A stretch of DNA of 64,000 nucleotides, from positions 1-64,000 of the forward strand of contig NZ_OXCQ01000002.1 in the NCBI RefSeq assembly GCF_900411395.1. Direction: 5' to 3'. Every line of letters starts with the position of its first letter. Positions within the stretch are counted from its first letter, which is position 1. Below, one piece after another: positions 18,442 to 29,283 of this stretch. Position numbers and translations under genes: made by a program. Source of the DNA: Streptococcus sp. 596553 (GTDB lineage Bacteria > Bacillota > Bacilli > Lactobacillales > Streptococcaceae). The notes below the pieces were generated by a model. The model made no database searches and was not told the DNA's origin. It was given only the letters and a program-made list of their open reading frames with translations.

Positions 18442-19407
18442 TTATTTCAAGGCTTTTTGTGCATCTTCAATCATGAGTTTTGTTGATTCAAGTCCGCCTC
18501 CGCTTAGATACCAGAGATCTGGTGTTAGTTGGATGATCTTTCCATTTTTAGCGGCAGGTGTTTCAGCGATGAGGGCATTTTCTAGGACGCCATCGTTGCT
18601 TGAGTTGTCACCACCGATGGCAAGGGTACGGTTGATGACAAAGAGGATGTCAGGGTTGATTTCTTTGACACTTTCAAAGCTGACTTCTTGTCCGTGGCGT
18701 GAGTCTTCGAATTTAGTGTCAGTTGGCTTGAATTTCAAGGTTTGATACAAGAAAGAGAAACGAGATTGGGCACCAAAGGCAGCCATTTTTCCTTCATTGA
18801 GGAGGATAGCAAGGGCTTTTTTGTCAGAACTTTCGTTTTTAGTTGCGACTTCTTGGATGCTCTTGTCTAGCTTGTCCAATTCTTCCTTGGCTTTCTGTGT
18901 ACCAGTTTCACCAAAGGCGCTTGCTAGGGATTCGATATTAGTCTTGGTAGAAGTCCAGTAGTCATCTTTGCCTGCTTGGAAGAGAACAGTCGGAGCGATT
19001 TCGTTGAACTTATCTACGAATTTTTGGGTACGTGGTGAAGCGATAATTAGGTCTGGTTCAAGAGCAGCAAGGGCTTCTAGGTCTGGCTCAACCATAGAAC
19101 CAACATTTTTAACTTTTCCAGCTAGGTCTTTTAGATAAGTCGGAACAGTTTTTGTAGGCATTCCGACGATATTCTTTTCAAAACCTAAAGCGCGAATAGT
19201 ATCCGCAGCACCGAGGTCAAAGGTCACAATCTTTTCAGGGACTTTTGAAAGTGTGACTATACCTAGTGAACTTTTAATGGTTACCTCTGTTGGAGCAGAG
19301 CTACTTGACTCCGTCTTACTAGTGCTTGAGTTTGTACTACATGCACCAAGTAGGAGCAAGAAGCTGGCCGCTAGGGCAGTGAGATAAAGTTTAAGGGATG
19401 TTTTCAT
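18442..19407 (-). CDS. piuA: Iron-siderophore-binding lipoprotein PiuA
   Basis: A 321-residue lipoprotein with a signal peptide and lipobox GAC (Cys23), a Ser/Thr linker, and the FecB/TroA-like fold of a siderophore-binding protein (VPEKIVTFDLGAADTIRALG; EPDLIIASP). In pneumococcus PiuA binds ferric catechol-type complexes and is a surface antigen. It is the last gene of piuBCDA, read on the minus strand. AAGGAG precedes its ATG. A hairpin lies between it and piuD, which may let it be expressed at a different level. Confidence 0.95.
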   Translation of the reverse strand: MKTSLKLYLTALAASFLLLLGACSTNSSTSKTESSSSAPTEVTIKSSLGIVTLSKVPEKIVTFDLGAADTIRALGFEKNIVGMPTKTVPTYLKDLAGKVKNVGSMVEPDLEALAALEPDLIIASPRTQKFVDKFNEIAPTVLFQAGKDDYWTSTKTNIESLASAFGETGTQKAKEELDKLDKSIQEVATKNESSDKKALAILLNEGKMAAFGAQSRFSFLYQTLKFKPTDTKFEDSRHGQEVSFESVKEINPDILFVINRTLAIGGDNSSNDGVLENALIAETPAAKNGKIIQLTPDLWYLSGGGLESTKLMIEDAQKALK

Positions 19408-19443
19408 AATTTCTCCTTTTTAAAATGTGATAACGATTTAGGG

Positions 19444-19472
19444 AGTCTCTAGGTTTTATTGACTAAGAGACT
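19444..19472 (-). other. Hairpin in the piuD-piuA intergenic space
   Basis: AGTCTCT (19444-19450) and AGAGACT (19466-19472) form a perfect 7-bp stem in the 95-bp gap. There is no T-tract on either strand. It could be an mRNA processing or stability element raising piuA relative to the transporter genes. Confidence 0.4.
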
Positions 19473-19502
19473 GAAAGTTCTCTAACTTGAGCTTCTATGT
19501 TA

Positions 19503-20255
19503 CTAGCTATAGATACAAATCTTTTTGCCATTGATATCAGCTAGCGTGATAGGAATTTCATATAGTTGACTGAGCAGATCAGCTTGCATGATTTGATCTG
19601 TTGTTCCCTTGCGAAAGACTCGGCCGTCCTTGAAGGCGACAATTTCATCCGCATACTGGCTGGCCATGTTAATATCGTGGAGGACGATGATAATGGTCTT
19701 TCCGAGTTCTTCCACCAGTCTCCGAAGAATCTGCATCATGCTAACGCTTTGTTTGATGTCGAGATTGTTGAGTGGTTCGTCCAGCAAGATAAAGTCTGTA
19801 TCCTGGGCCAGTACCATAGCGATAAAGACCCGCTGGAGCTGGCCTCCAGACAGGCTATCGATGTAGCGGTCTTTTAAGTTGGTCAGTTCTAAATAGTCCA
19901 TAGTTTCTCGGATTTTTTCCCAGTCTTCTGGTCTCAGTCGACCTAGACTGTAAGGAAAACGTCCAAAACTGACCAGTTCTTCAACAGTCAATTTGGCTTG
20001 GTAATTGATTTTCTGCTTTAGGATAGTCAGTTCTTGAGCCAGTTCTTGTGAATTCCAACTCTCGATTTCACGGCCTTTGATACTGAGAATTCCCTGATCT
20101 TTCTTGGTCAGTCTGCTCATGATGGAGAGGAGAGTCGATTTTCCAGCACCATTTGGACCAATGAAGGCTGTCAGTTTCTGAGGACTGACTTCAAGTGAAA
20201 TGTCTTGCAGAATATCCTGTTTTTGAATGGATTTGTCAATGTTTTCCAGTTTCAC
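19503..20255 (-). CDS. piuD: Iron ABC transporter ATPase PiuD
   Basis: A 250-residue FepC-type ATPase: Walker A GPNGAGKST (residues 33-41), signature LSGGQLQRV, Walker B FILLDEPLNNLD, switch His in VLHDIN. It energises iron-complex import through PiuB/PiuC. Its start overlaps the piuC stop by four bases on the minus strand. Confidence 0.94.
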   Translation of the reverse strand: MKLENIDKSIQKQDILQDISLEVSPQKLTAFIGPNGAGKSTLLSIMSRLTKKDQGILSIKGREIESWNSQELAQELTILKQKINYQAKLTVEELVSFGRFPYSLGRLRPEDWEKIRETMDYLELTNLKDRYIDSLSGGQLQRVFIAMVLAQDTDFILLDEPLNNLDIKQSVSMMQILRRLVEELGKTIIIVLHDINMASQYADEIVAFKDGRVFRKGTTDQIMQADLLSQLYEIPITLADINGKKICIYS

Positions 20256-21208
20256 CGACGTGCCCTCCTGTAGAGTAAAATAAAGAATAGGAGCCCCCCT
20301 ACACTCTCGATAATCATACTGATGCGAATTTCCAGTGCAAAGACTCGTTCAATCAGGGCCTGCCCCAAGGTCAAGCTAATAAATCCAACCAGAATGGCTA
20401 CGATAAAGAGTAACTTGTGCCGATAGTCTTTGACGATTAGGTAGGTGAGATTGGCCAGCATAAAGCCGAAGAAGGCCATAGGTCCCACTAGGGCAGTTGC
20501 TGTTGAGGTCAAAAGTACGATGCCCCAGAGGAGCTCTTTCTGTTCTTTTTCAACATCGAGTCCCAATATTTGAGCTGTTTCTCTTTGTAGGTGCAAGACA
20601 TCCAGAATGACTGCTTTTCGAAAGAAAAAGATGGTCAAAGCAAGGATAATCAAAGAGCCGATGACTAGGATGGAAGTGTTGAGATGCTGAAAGGAAGCAA
20701 AGAGACTGTTTTGTAGTTTATCGTATTCATTTGGATCCATCAGGACTTGGAGGAAGGTACTGATATTTCGAAAGAGACTTCCGAGGGCTAGACAGATCAG
20801 CAGGATGAAGACCAGGTCTTGCTTCATCAGTGTCTTCAAGTAGCCTTGTAAGGCAAGAAAGAAGAGGGATTGAAGCAGAAGCAAAACTAGGAATTCTAAG
20901 ATAGGAGACTTCCCAAGTTGAAGAAACTTGCTTTCAAAAACCAGTAGCAGAGTTTGTAGCAAAACATAGAAGGATTGGATTCCTAAAATACTAGGCGTCA
21001 GGAAGCGATTTTCCGTCAGGGTTTGAAAACTAATGGTCGAAATCCCTGTCGCGATGGCTACCAAGAGATAAACGATGATTTTTTGGGAACGCAACTTCCA
21101 AGCAAAGGCTGACAAGTGAGTGATGGGCCAAAAGTAGAGGAGACAAGCTCCGATGGCCAGAATAATGAGAAGCCAGAAGAGCTTGGTATGTTTGCTTTTA
21201 AACTGCAT
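20252..21208 (-). CDS. piuC: Iron ABC transporter permease PiuC
   Basis: A 318-residue FecCD-family permease with about nine hydrophobic segments. The conserved VGPMAFFGFMLANL loop is the FecCD hallmark. The frame is open further upstream to 21256, but GGAGAGGGGG ahead of the ATG at 21208 supports this start (MQFKSKHTKL). It overlaps the end of piuB by 11 bases. Confidence 0.93.
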   Translation of the reverse strand: MQFKSKHTKLFWLLIILAIGACLLYFWPITHLSAFAWKLRSQKIIVYLLVAIATGISTISFQTLTENRFLTPSILGIQSFYVLLQTLLLVFESKFLQLGKSPILEFLVLLLLQSLFFLALQGYLKTLMKQDLVFILLICLALGSLFRNISTFLQVLMDPNEYDKLQNSLFASFQHLNTSILVIGSLIILALTIFFFRKAVILDVLHLQRETAQILGLDVEKEQKELLWGIVLLTSTATALVGPMAFFGFMLANLTYLIVKDYRHKLLFIVAILVGFISLTLGQALIERVFALEIRISMIIESVGGLLFFILLYRRARR

Positions 21209-22157
21209 CTTTTCGTCCCCCTCTCCATAGAAGTAGGATAAAGACGAGGCTACCAATGATTCCTAGTAGAAGACTGACAGACAACTCATAGGGTCGAATC
21301 AGAACTCGGGATAGGATATCGCAAGCCAGAACTAGATTGGCTCCAACCAGTGCGACGATAAGTTTGGTCTGACTTAGATTATCTCCATAACGCTTGCGAA
21401 CAAGATTGGGAACAATAACTCCGAGAAAAGGTAAGCCACCCACGGTAATCATGGTGACACTAGTCGTTATAGCAACCAGAAAGAGAGCCAGTTTTTCAAG
21501 TAGGGAGTAAGAAATCCCCAAACTCTCACTGGCTTCCTTGCCCAGATTCATGATGGTAAAAGTTTGGGATAATTTCCAAACGGCTATCAGGATGATGAGG
21601 CCTAAAAAGAGCCATTCATACTGATGATTCTGAATCATGGAGAAGGAGCCCTGGGTCCAAGCTGTCATACTCTGAACCAGATTGAAACGGTAGGCGATAA
21701 CTTCTGTCACAGAACCGATAATCCCGCTATAGATGATCCCAATCAGAGGCAACATCCACCTTTCCTTTATAGAAAAAATAGTCATAAAGGCTAGGAAGAA
21801 GAGGGTGAATACGATGGATGAAACAAAAGCGAAGAGCATCTTTTGGGTCAGACTAGCCGACGGAAAGACAAAGAGGCTCAGCACCATTCCCAGTTTGGCA
21901 GCTTCAGTCGTTCCAACTGTGCTTGGAGCAGCAAACTGATTTTGAGTGATAGTCTGCATGAGAAGTCCTGCCATACTCATACTAGAGGCAGTCAGGAGAA
22001 TGCTAATGGTCCTTGGGAGACGGGACTCTTGAAAGAGAAGCCAGGTCTGCTGGTCGAAAGCAAAGAGCTTTCCCCATGAAAAATCACTGGTTCCAATGCT
22101 AATAGAGAGAAAGACTAGGAGTAGAAGTAAGCCAATTAAATAATGAGAAAGTTTCAT
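21198..22157 (-). CDS. piuB: Iron ABC transporter permease PiuB
   Basis: A 319-residue FecCD-family permease with multiple membrane helices. It carries GGLPFLGVIVPNLVRKRYGD, the family's ATPase-coupling loop, and SRLPRTISILL near residue 45. The ATG at 22157 is preferred over 22172 because AAAGGA lies seven bases before it. First gene of piuBCDA. Confidence 0.93.
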   Translation of the reverse strand: MKLSHYLIGLLLLLVFLSISIGTSDFSWGKLFAFDQQTWLLFQESRLPRTISILLTASSMSMAGLLMQTITQNQFAAPSTVGTTEAAKLGMVLSLFVFPSASLTQKMLFAFVSSIVFTLFFLAFMTIFSIKERWMLPLIGIIYSGIIGSVTEVIAYRFNLVQSMTAWTQGSFSMIQNHQYEWLFLGLIILIAVWKLSQTFTIMNLGKEASESLGISYSLLEKLALFLVAITTSVTMITVGGLPFLGVIVPNLVRKRYGDNLSQTKLIVALVGANLVLACDILSRVLIRPYELSVSLLLGIIGSLVFILLLWRGGRKDAV

Positions 22158-22206
22158 ACCCCATCCTTTCATGTAGATTTGGTACCGAAAGATACCTGCG
22201 GATATT

Positions 22207-22255
22207 ACTGTAACACGATTTCTTTAATCTGTCAATAAATTTTCTGACAATTTAA
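22207..22255 (-). promoter_or_regulatory. piu promoter region with repeated ATTG(T/A)CAGA
   Basis: On the minus strand TTGACA (22235-22230), a 17-bp spacer and TACAGT (22212-22207) form the promoter. ATTGTCAGA and ATTGACAGA occur as direct repeats at and just upstream of the -35 box. In S. pneumoniae the orphan regulator RitR represses piu from sites in this region; that these repeats are its sites is only a guess. Confidence 0.55.
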
Positions 22256-22300
22256 TAAATAAAACAAGGAGAGAGCACTAGGACTTTCTCCTCTGTTATC

Positions 22301-23299
22301 TTATTCCAAAATATTATTCCCCTCTTTAACTCGCCAACGATAGTCTGATAAAATAATATCTTCGAGGGAGTAGCTAGCTTGCCAGTCAAGATATTGTTTA
22401 GCTTTTGATGCATCTGCTAGGACGCTGGCTGGATCACCAGCACGACGAGCAACAATTTCGTGTGGTATTTTTTGATTCAGTAGTTCTTCAGCAGTTTTAA
22501 AGATTTCTTTGACAGTATAGCCTTTTTCAGTTCCTAAGTTAAAGATTTGAGAAGAACTGTTTTCTTGAAATAGGTAGTTCATTCCTTTAACATGAGCCTG
22601 TGCAAGGTCCAAGACATGAATGTAATCTCGAATACATGAACCATCACGTGTATCGTAGTCATCTCCAAATATTTTCAGGCTATCATTTTGTCCCAATGCG
22701 GTCTTGTTGATATTTGGAATGATATGAGTTGGATTTTTCACGCGCAGACCGTTTGAAGCATCCATTTCAGCCCCAGCTACATTAAAGTAACGGAAAATGA
22801 CATATTTCCAATCGTAGCGATTGGCCATCCAGTAAATCATTCGTTCGCCCATCAGTTTTGTCTCTGCATAAGGGTTGACAGGGTCGAGCAGGGTATCTTC
22901 AGTAGCTGGCTTGTCAATACAGTTATTACCATAGAGAGAAGCAGTCGAAGAGAACATGATTTTTTGAATACCAACTTCAGATAAGACTTTGAGAACTTGG
23001 TTCATACCAGCAACATTGGCAGTGAAGTATTTACTTGGATTTTCAATACTTTCGCTCACAACAATTTCACCTGCACAATGAAGAACAGCATCAATCTTAT
23101 TTTCTTCTAAGTAAGCTTTTAGGGCGCTAGCATCATAAACATCCAGTTGTTTAAAGCTAGCACGACTATCCACAGCCGAACGATTTCCTGTAGAGAGATT
23201 ATCTAGAACATGTACCTGATAGCCAGCATTTAAAAGAGCTTTAACGGTATGGGAGCCAATATAGCCAGCTCCACCTGTAACAAGAATTGTTTTGGTCAT
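22301..23299 (-). CDS. galE: UDP-glucose 4-epimerase GalE
   Basis: A 332-residue SDR-type epimerase interconverting UDP-glucose and UDP-galactose. It shows the NAD motif GGAGYIGS (residues 9-16), SSTASLYG, and the catalytic YAETK (Tyr-x-x-x-Lys). AAAGGA precedes the ATG. It stands alone here, 9 kb from galKT, so it may mainly serve cell-envelope sugar supply. A weak hairpin at about 22266-22292 may terminate it. The 294-bp gap to pepA holds no further gene. Confidence 0.93.
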   Translation of the reverse strand: MTKTILVTGGAGYIGSHTVKALLNAGYQVHVLDNLSTGNRSAVDSRASFKQLDVYDASALKAYLEENKIDAVLHCAGEIVVSESIENPSKYFTANVAGMNQVLKVLSEVGIQKIMFSSTASLYGNNCIDKPATEDTLLDPVNPYAETKLMGERMIYWMANRYDWKYVIFRYFNVAGAEMDASNGLRVKNPTHIIPNINKTALGQNDSLKIFGDDYDTRDGSCIRDYIHVLDLAQAHVKGMNYLFQENSSSQIFNLGTEKGYTVKEIFKTAEELLNQKIPHEIVARRAGDPASVLADASKAKQYLDWQASYSLEDIILSDYRWRVKEGNNILE

Positions 23300-23593
23300 G
23301 ATTTTTTCCTTTACCTATTTTTGTACTATTTTAAAGAAAGAAGAAGGCGAAGTCAACTATTTTCTGCAAATTTCATGAAAAAATTGAACAAATATAGTAT
23401 TGAATTGTTTTTTGTTTGGGAATTAATAGTTGGGTTAATCTTGGAATAGTTCTTAGATTTTACCTCACATGCAAGAAAATACAATCTTTTTCTAAGATAG
23501 AGCAGGACTAAGATACTAACTTAGAAATCCACCTTCCCACTATCCTTCTCCTATAAAAAGTGGTAAAATGGATGGAAGAAAGAAGGAACTGAA

Positions 23594-24658
23594 ATGACAA
23601 CATTATTTTCAAAAATCAAAGAAGTAACAGAACTAGCTGCGATCTCAGGTCATGAGGCGCCTGTCCGTGCTTATCTTCGTGAAAAGTTAACACCGCACGT
23701 GGATGAAGTGGTGACAGATGGCTTGGGTGGTATTTTTGGTATCAAACATTCAGAAGCTGCAGATGCACCGCGTGTCTTGGTCGCTTCTCACATGGATGAA
23801 GTTGGTTTTATGGTCAGCGAGATTAAGCCAGACGGTACATTCCGTGTCGTAGAAATCGGTGGCTGGAACCCTATGGTAGTCAGCAGCCAACGTTTCAAAC
23901 TTCTGACTCGTGATGGTCGTGAAATTCCTGTGATTTCAGGCTCTGTTCCTCCACATTTGACTCGTGGAAAGGGTGGACCAACCATGCCTGCTATTGCAGA
24001 TATCGTCTTTGATGGTGGTTTTGCGGATAAGGCTGAGGCAGAAAGCTTTGGCATCCGTCCTGGCGACACCATCGTACCAGATAGTTCTGCAATCTTAACA
24101 GCCAATGAAAAAAATATCATCTCAAAAGCTTGGGACAATCGCTATGGAGTTCTCATGGTGAGCGAGCTAGCTGAAGCCTTGTCAGGTCAAAAACTTGGCA
24201 ATGAACTCTATCTTGGCTCTAACGTCCAAGAAGAAGTTGGTCTTCGTGGTGCTCATACTTCCACAACTAAGTTTGACCCAGAAGTTTTCCTAGCAGTTGA
24301 CTGCTCACCTGCTGGTGATGTTTATGGGGGTCAAGGCAAGATTGGAGATGGAACCTTGATTCGTTTCTACGACCCAGGTCACTTGCTTCTCCCAGGAATG
24401 AAGGATTTCCTTTTGACAACAGCTGAAGAAGCTGGTATCAAGTACCAATACTACTGTGGTAAAGGCGGAACGGACGCTGGCGCAGCCCATCTGAAAAATG
24501 GTGGTGTCCCATCTACAACAATCGGTGTTTGCGCTCGTTATATCCACTCTCATCAAACCCTCTATGCAATGGATGACTTCTTAGAAGCGCAAGCTTTCTT
24601 GCAAGCATTGGTGAAGAAATTGAATCGTTCAACAGTTGATTTGATTAAACATTATTAA
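23594..24658 (+). CDS. pepA: Glutamyl aminopeptidase PepA (M42 family)
   Basis: A 354-residue dinuclear metallopeptidase that removes N-terminal Glu/Asp. Metal-binding and catalytic motifs are SHMDEVGFMV (near residue 65), the AWDNRYG loop, NVQEEVGLRG (catalytic Glu-Glu near residue 215), AVDCSPAGD and the final His in YIHSHQ. It has the family's usual length and forms large assemblies in the cytosol. A TGGTAAAAT extended -10 box precedes it (about 23561-23569). The next small gene follows 21 bases later. Confidence 0.94.
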   Translation: MTTLFSKIKEVTELAAISGHEAPVRAYLREKLTPHVDEVVTDGLGGIFGIKHSEAADAPRVLVASHMDEVGFMVSEIKPDGTFRVVEIGGWNPMVVSSQRFKLLTRDGREIPVISGSVPPHLTRGKGGPTMPAIADIVFDGGFADKAEAESFGIRPGDTIVPDSSAILTANEKNIISKAWDNRYGVLMVSELAEALSGQKLGNELYLGSNVQEEVGLRGAHTSTTKFDPEVFLAVDCSPAGDVYGGQGKIGDGTLIRFYDPGHLLLPGMKDFLLTTAEEAGIKYQYYCGKGGTDAGAAHLKNGGVPSTTIGVCARYIHSHQTLYAMDDFLEAQAFLQALVKKLNRSTVDLIKHY

Positions 24659-24679
24659 ACCATAAGGGAGGTGGTAGAG

Positions 24680-24976
24680 ATGGTAGAACCAAACCTAGAA
24701 AGCCTTATAAAAGATCTTTACAATCATGCTCGACATGATTTGAGTGAAGATTTAGTTGCTGCTCTCCTAGAGACTGCTAAAAAACTGCCTACTACAAATG
24801 AGCAATTGCTGGCAGTTCGTCTCTCAGGTCTGGTCAATCGTGAATTGCTCAAGAATCCCAAACATCCGGCGCCTGAGTTGCTCAACTTGGCTCGTTTTAT
24901 CAAGAGAGAAGAAACCAAGTACAGAGGAACCGCAGCTTCTGCGCTTATGTATGGGAATATTTTTAAAATGCTTTGA
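24680..24976 (+). CDS. Small helical protein, enterocin-A-immunity-like
   Basis: A 98-residue, probably all-helical, cytoplasmic protein (LLAVRLSGLVNRELLKN; APELLNLARFIKREE). Size and pattern resemble the EntA_Immun family of four-helix bacteriocin immunity proteins. No bacteriocin gene lies next to it, so it may be an orphan immunity protein or just a co-transcribed companion of pepA. A GTG at 24671 is in frame, but GGGAGG spacing favours the ATG at 24680. It is closed by a perfect terminator. Confidence 0.6.
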   Translation: MVEPNLESLIKDLYNHARHDLSEDLVAALLETAKKLPTTNEQLLAVRLSGLVNRELLKNPKHPAPELLNLARFIKREETKYRGTAASALMYGNIFKML

Positions 24977-25003
24977 TTCCATTGTGGATCAAAGCATTTT
25001 TTT
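24967..25003 (+). terminator. Terminator after the pepA operon
   Basis: AATGCTTTGAT (24967-24977) pairs perfectly with ATCAAAGCATT (24988-24998), followed by TTTTTTT. It overlaps the last codons of the small gene. Confidence 0.92.
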
Positions 25004-25009
25004 GTAAGA

Positions 25010-25460
25010 CCTATCTCGTGAGCGTTCAAATAGTAGTAACAAGGAATCATGAGAAGTTAGCCGAGACCATAGTAGTGATGAAACTTCTGTAATGGAAGTG
25101 GAGAGAAGGGGGGAATCGTCAAACGGTAGGGGATAGGCTGTTTGAAGGGTGCTATGGGAAAGATAGGGTAAGGTGAAATTAAATACGAACAAATTGATTG
25201 GGAAATTCAAATCGCTTTCTATCAATGTTTTAGAAGATACAGTGCCCTAGTCCAACTTCAATATACTATAAAAGAACAGATGGAAGCAATTAAGATTTAC
25301 TTCTATCTTTAAAATAAATGGTCTGATAGGAAAAACGTATCCCCTCATAAAATATAGGATAGTACGGATGGAAGGCTTTTGTAGACTGGAGGACGAAGGA
25401 GTTTAGAAACTCTCGTTAAAAGTTAGTTGAGCCGGAGTATGGTGGTGTGAATCATTAACA
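25010..25460 (+). mobile_element. Non-coding remnant resembling group II intron sequence
   Basis: No open frame of use is present in this gap. The first part (about 25015-25130: AGTTAGCCGAGACCATAGTA, then CTTCTGTAATGGAAGTGGAG) resembles the region that leads into the reverse transcriptase of bacterial group II introns. Towards the end, GGAGTTTAGAAACTC (25398-25412) is a short hairpin followed by GAGCCGGAGTATGG. No reverse transcriptase remains. The call rests on resemblance only. Confidence 0.35.
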
Positions 25461-25474
25461 AAAATTATTTCTAC

Positions 25475-25538
25475 ATCGAAATAGTTGACAGTTGAAAGGA
25501 CAAGTGTTACAATTATTTCATTCGTTTCGATATCGAAA
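25475..25538 (+). promoter_or_regulatory. Promoter and MarR operator
   Basis: TTGACA (25485-25490), 17 bp, TACAAT (25508-25513). A perfect palindrome TTTCGATATCGAAA (25525-25538) lies over the start of transcription, and a half-site ATCGAAAT (25475-25482) flanks the -35 box. This is the expected layout for autorepression by the MarR-family product of the next gene; the assignment is inferred. Confidence 0.7.
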
Positions 25539-25553
25539 TAAATTGGAGGTGTT

Positions 25554-25997
25554 ATGAAAGATAGTCATTTGCTAGCCCATCATATTCGTTTGTTGAATGG
25601 GCGGATTTTTCAAAAGTTACTGAGCCAAGACCCTGAAGCTCTTTATCGGAGTGAGCAGGGGAAGATTTTAGCGGTTTTATGGAATAGTGAAACTGGCTGC
25701 GCAACTGCGACAGATATTGTGCTTGCGACTGGGCTTGCGAATAATACGCTGACGACTATGATAAAAAAGCTAGAGGAACAAAATCTTGTAACTGTTAGTC
25801 CATGTGGAAAAGATAAGCGTAAGAAGTATTTGGTTTTAACAGAGTTGGGCAAGTCCCAGAAAGAAGTGGGGCATCGTGTCAGTCAGAAATTGGATACGAT
25901 TTTTTACAAAGGATTTTCAGAGGAAGAAATTCGTCAGTTTGAAGCCTTTCAAGAAAGGATTTTGGCGAATCTGAAAGAGAAGGCAAATGAGGATTAA
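25554..25997 (+). CDS. MarR family transcriptional regulator
   Basis: A 147-residue winged-helix regulator with helix-turn-helix ATDIVLATGLANNTLTTMIK (residues about 45-64) and wing VSPCGKDKRKKYLVLTELG. Two cysteines (in TGCAT and SPCGK) could sense redox or electrophiles. GGAGGT precedes the ATG. It lies ahead of a gene remnant and the egtVU importer on the same strand, and its own promoter has a palindromic operator. Confidence 0.85.
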   Translation: MKDSHLLAHHIRLLNGRIFQKLLSQDPEALYRSEQGKILAVLWNSETGCATATDIVLATGLANNTLTTMIKKLEEQNLVTVSPCGKDKRKKYLVLTELGKSQKEVGHRVSQKLDTIFYKGFSEEEIRQFEAFQERILANLKEKANED

Positions 25998-26020
25998 AAT
26001 AGATCAAATTAGCTGTTTAT

Positions 26021-26223
26021 AAGTAAAGGCCACTCTTGACTTTATTTTCCAACTCTTAGGACAAGGAAACTATGTGGTTAGCTATGGTCAGACTCAGATT
26101 GACGGAGTTGCCTATGCCCAGTACGATATCTTCCGTTTAGAGAACGGGAAAATTGTGGAGCATTGGGACAATAAGGAAGTCATGCCTAAGGTAGAAGACT
26201 TGACCAATCGAGGGAAGTTTTAA
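26021..26223 (+). pseudogene. N-terminally truncated SnoaL/NTF2-like gene
   Basis: From about 26024 an open frame without a start codon reads LDFIFQLLGQGNYVVSYGQT, then AYAQYDIFRLENGKIVEHWD, to TAA at 26221-26223. The last part is typical of SnoaL-like/nuclear-transport-factor-2 proteins, whose full length is about 115-130 residues. Only the C-terminal half remains, right after the MarR gene. It is a broken gene left between marR and egtV. Confidence 0.7.
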
Positions 26224-26236
26224 ATGAGGACAAAGA

Positions 26237-28478
<2,242 letters not shown>

Positions 28479-28525
28479 TTTGAAAATGTCAAACTCAACT
28501 TTGTTAAACGATTATATAGAAGAAC

Positions 28526-28553
28526 GCTCAGACAATGTCGTCTGGGCTTTTTT
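28526..28553 (+). terminator. Terminator after egtU
   Basis: GCTCAGAC (28526-28533) pairs with GTCTGGGC (28540-28547, one wobble) around AATGTC, followed by TTTTTT. Confidence 0.88.
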
Positions 28554-28560
28554 ATTGTCG

Positions 28561-28601
28561 AAAAGATAAAAACTCAGTAGCCTGGGCATAAGGCAACTGA
28601 G
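28561..28601 (-). terminator. Terminator after sczA (minus strand)
   Basis: On the minus strand CTCAGTTGCC pairs with GGCTACTGAG around an eight- to ten-base loop and runs into TTTTTATC. It faces the egtU terminator in the convergent gap. Confidence 0.8.
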
Positions 28602-28614
28602 CTCTAGTCTGTAT

Positions 28615-29151
28615 TTAGTCTTTAGAAATGAGAAGGTCTAGATAAAACTGGACAACTTCCTGATTTGTGAAGTCTTGCCCTTTTTTGAGCCACCAGGTCA
28701 AGGTTTCGATAAAGTTGGTCACGACCAAGTGTTGGAGATAAGAAACAGGCAGACTTGGGTGAGATTCTTTCAACTCATCAGCCAACATGGGATAGACATG
28801 GTGCTCCAGTTCTTTATGAAGTTGGCGAAGGAAGTAGTCATTTTTGGAGAATAGCAGACTGGTGATATGGTCTTGGTTTTTCTGAAAATGAAGAAAGAGA
28901 TGGGCGAGATAAACCTTAGTTGAAATGGATTTTTCTCTTTCAAAAAGATGATGGAATAGGTAGCGGCAAAGCTCGTCCAGAAGCAGCTCCTTGCTCTCAT
29001 AGTGACAGTAAAAAGTAGAACGTCCTACATCTGCGAGATCAATAATATCCTGAACAGTAGTGGATTCGTAGCCCTTATCGTTCAAAAGTTGTAGAAAAGC
29101 TTGAAAGATGGCTTTTTTTGTTTTGCTGATACGGCGGTCAATCTTAGTCAT
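28615..29151 (-). CDS. sczA: TetR-family zinc-responsive regulator SczA
   Basis: A 178-residue TetR-type regulator with an N-terminal helix-turn-helix (STTVQDIIDLADVGRSTFYCHY, split here as residues 30-51) and a C-terminal ligand domain containing His-rich stretches (HHLFERE, HLFLHF) that suit zinc binding. In S. pneumoniae the equivalent SczA activates the divergent czcD in response to zinc. The divergent arrangement and the palindromes in the gap support the same circuit. The ribosome binding site is weak. Confidence 0.88.
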   Translation of the reverse strand: MTKIDRRISKTKKAIFQAFLQLLNDKGYESTTVQDIIDLADVGRSTFYCHYESKELLLDELCRYLFHHLFEREKSISTKVYLAHLFLHFQKNQDHITSLLFSKNDYFLRQLHKELEHHVYPMLADELKESHPSLPVSYLQHLVVTNFIETLTWWLKKGQDFTNQEVVQFYLDLLISKD

Positions 29152-29172
29152 ATAGACACTTGAGGCAAATTG

Positions 29173-29253
29173 TTCAGAACTGAATAAAGCTGACCTTTTG
29201 CTTCTATCCTTTCTTTGAGTTTTAGTGGATAATGATAATGAACAAGATGTTCA
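29173..29253 (+). promoter_or_regulatory. SczA-type palindromes in the sczA-czcD gap
   Basis: TGAACA-AGA-TGTTCA (29239-29253) is a perfect palindrome over the -35 region of czcD (the -10 box is near 29260-29265, TATTAT). A second palindrome TTCAGAACTGAA (29173-29184) lies at the sczA end of the gap. Two sites match the known mode of SczA, one for repression and one for zinc-dependent activation. Confidence 0.65.
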
Positions 29254-29283
29254 TAAATCTATTATAACAAAGGAATGAGAAAG

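Noticed and set aside
18386-18745. Plus-strand frame of 119 codons opposite piuA
   Set aside because: It covers the terminator and the 3' end of piuA in antisense and has no start signals.
23300-23593. Possible small gene in the galE-pepA gap
   Set aside because: The only frame (about 66 codons from 23249) runs out of the galE 5' end and has no ribosome binding site; nothing but a promoter for pepA is supported.
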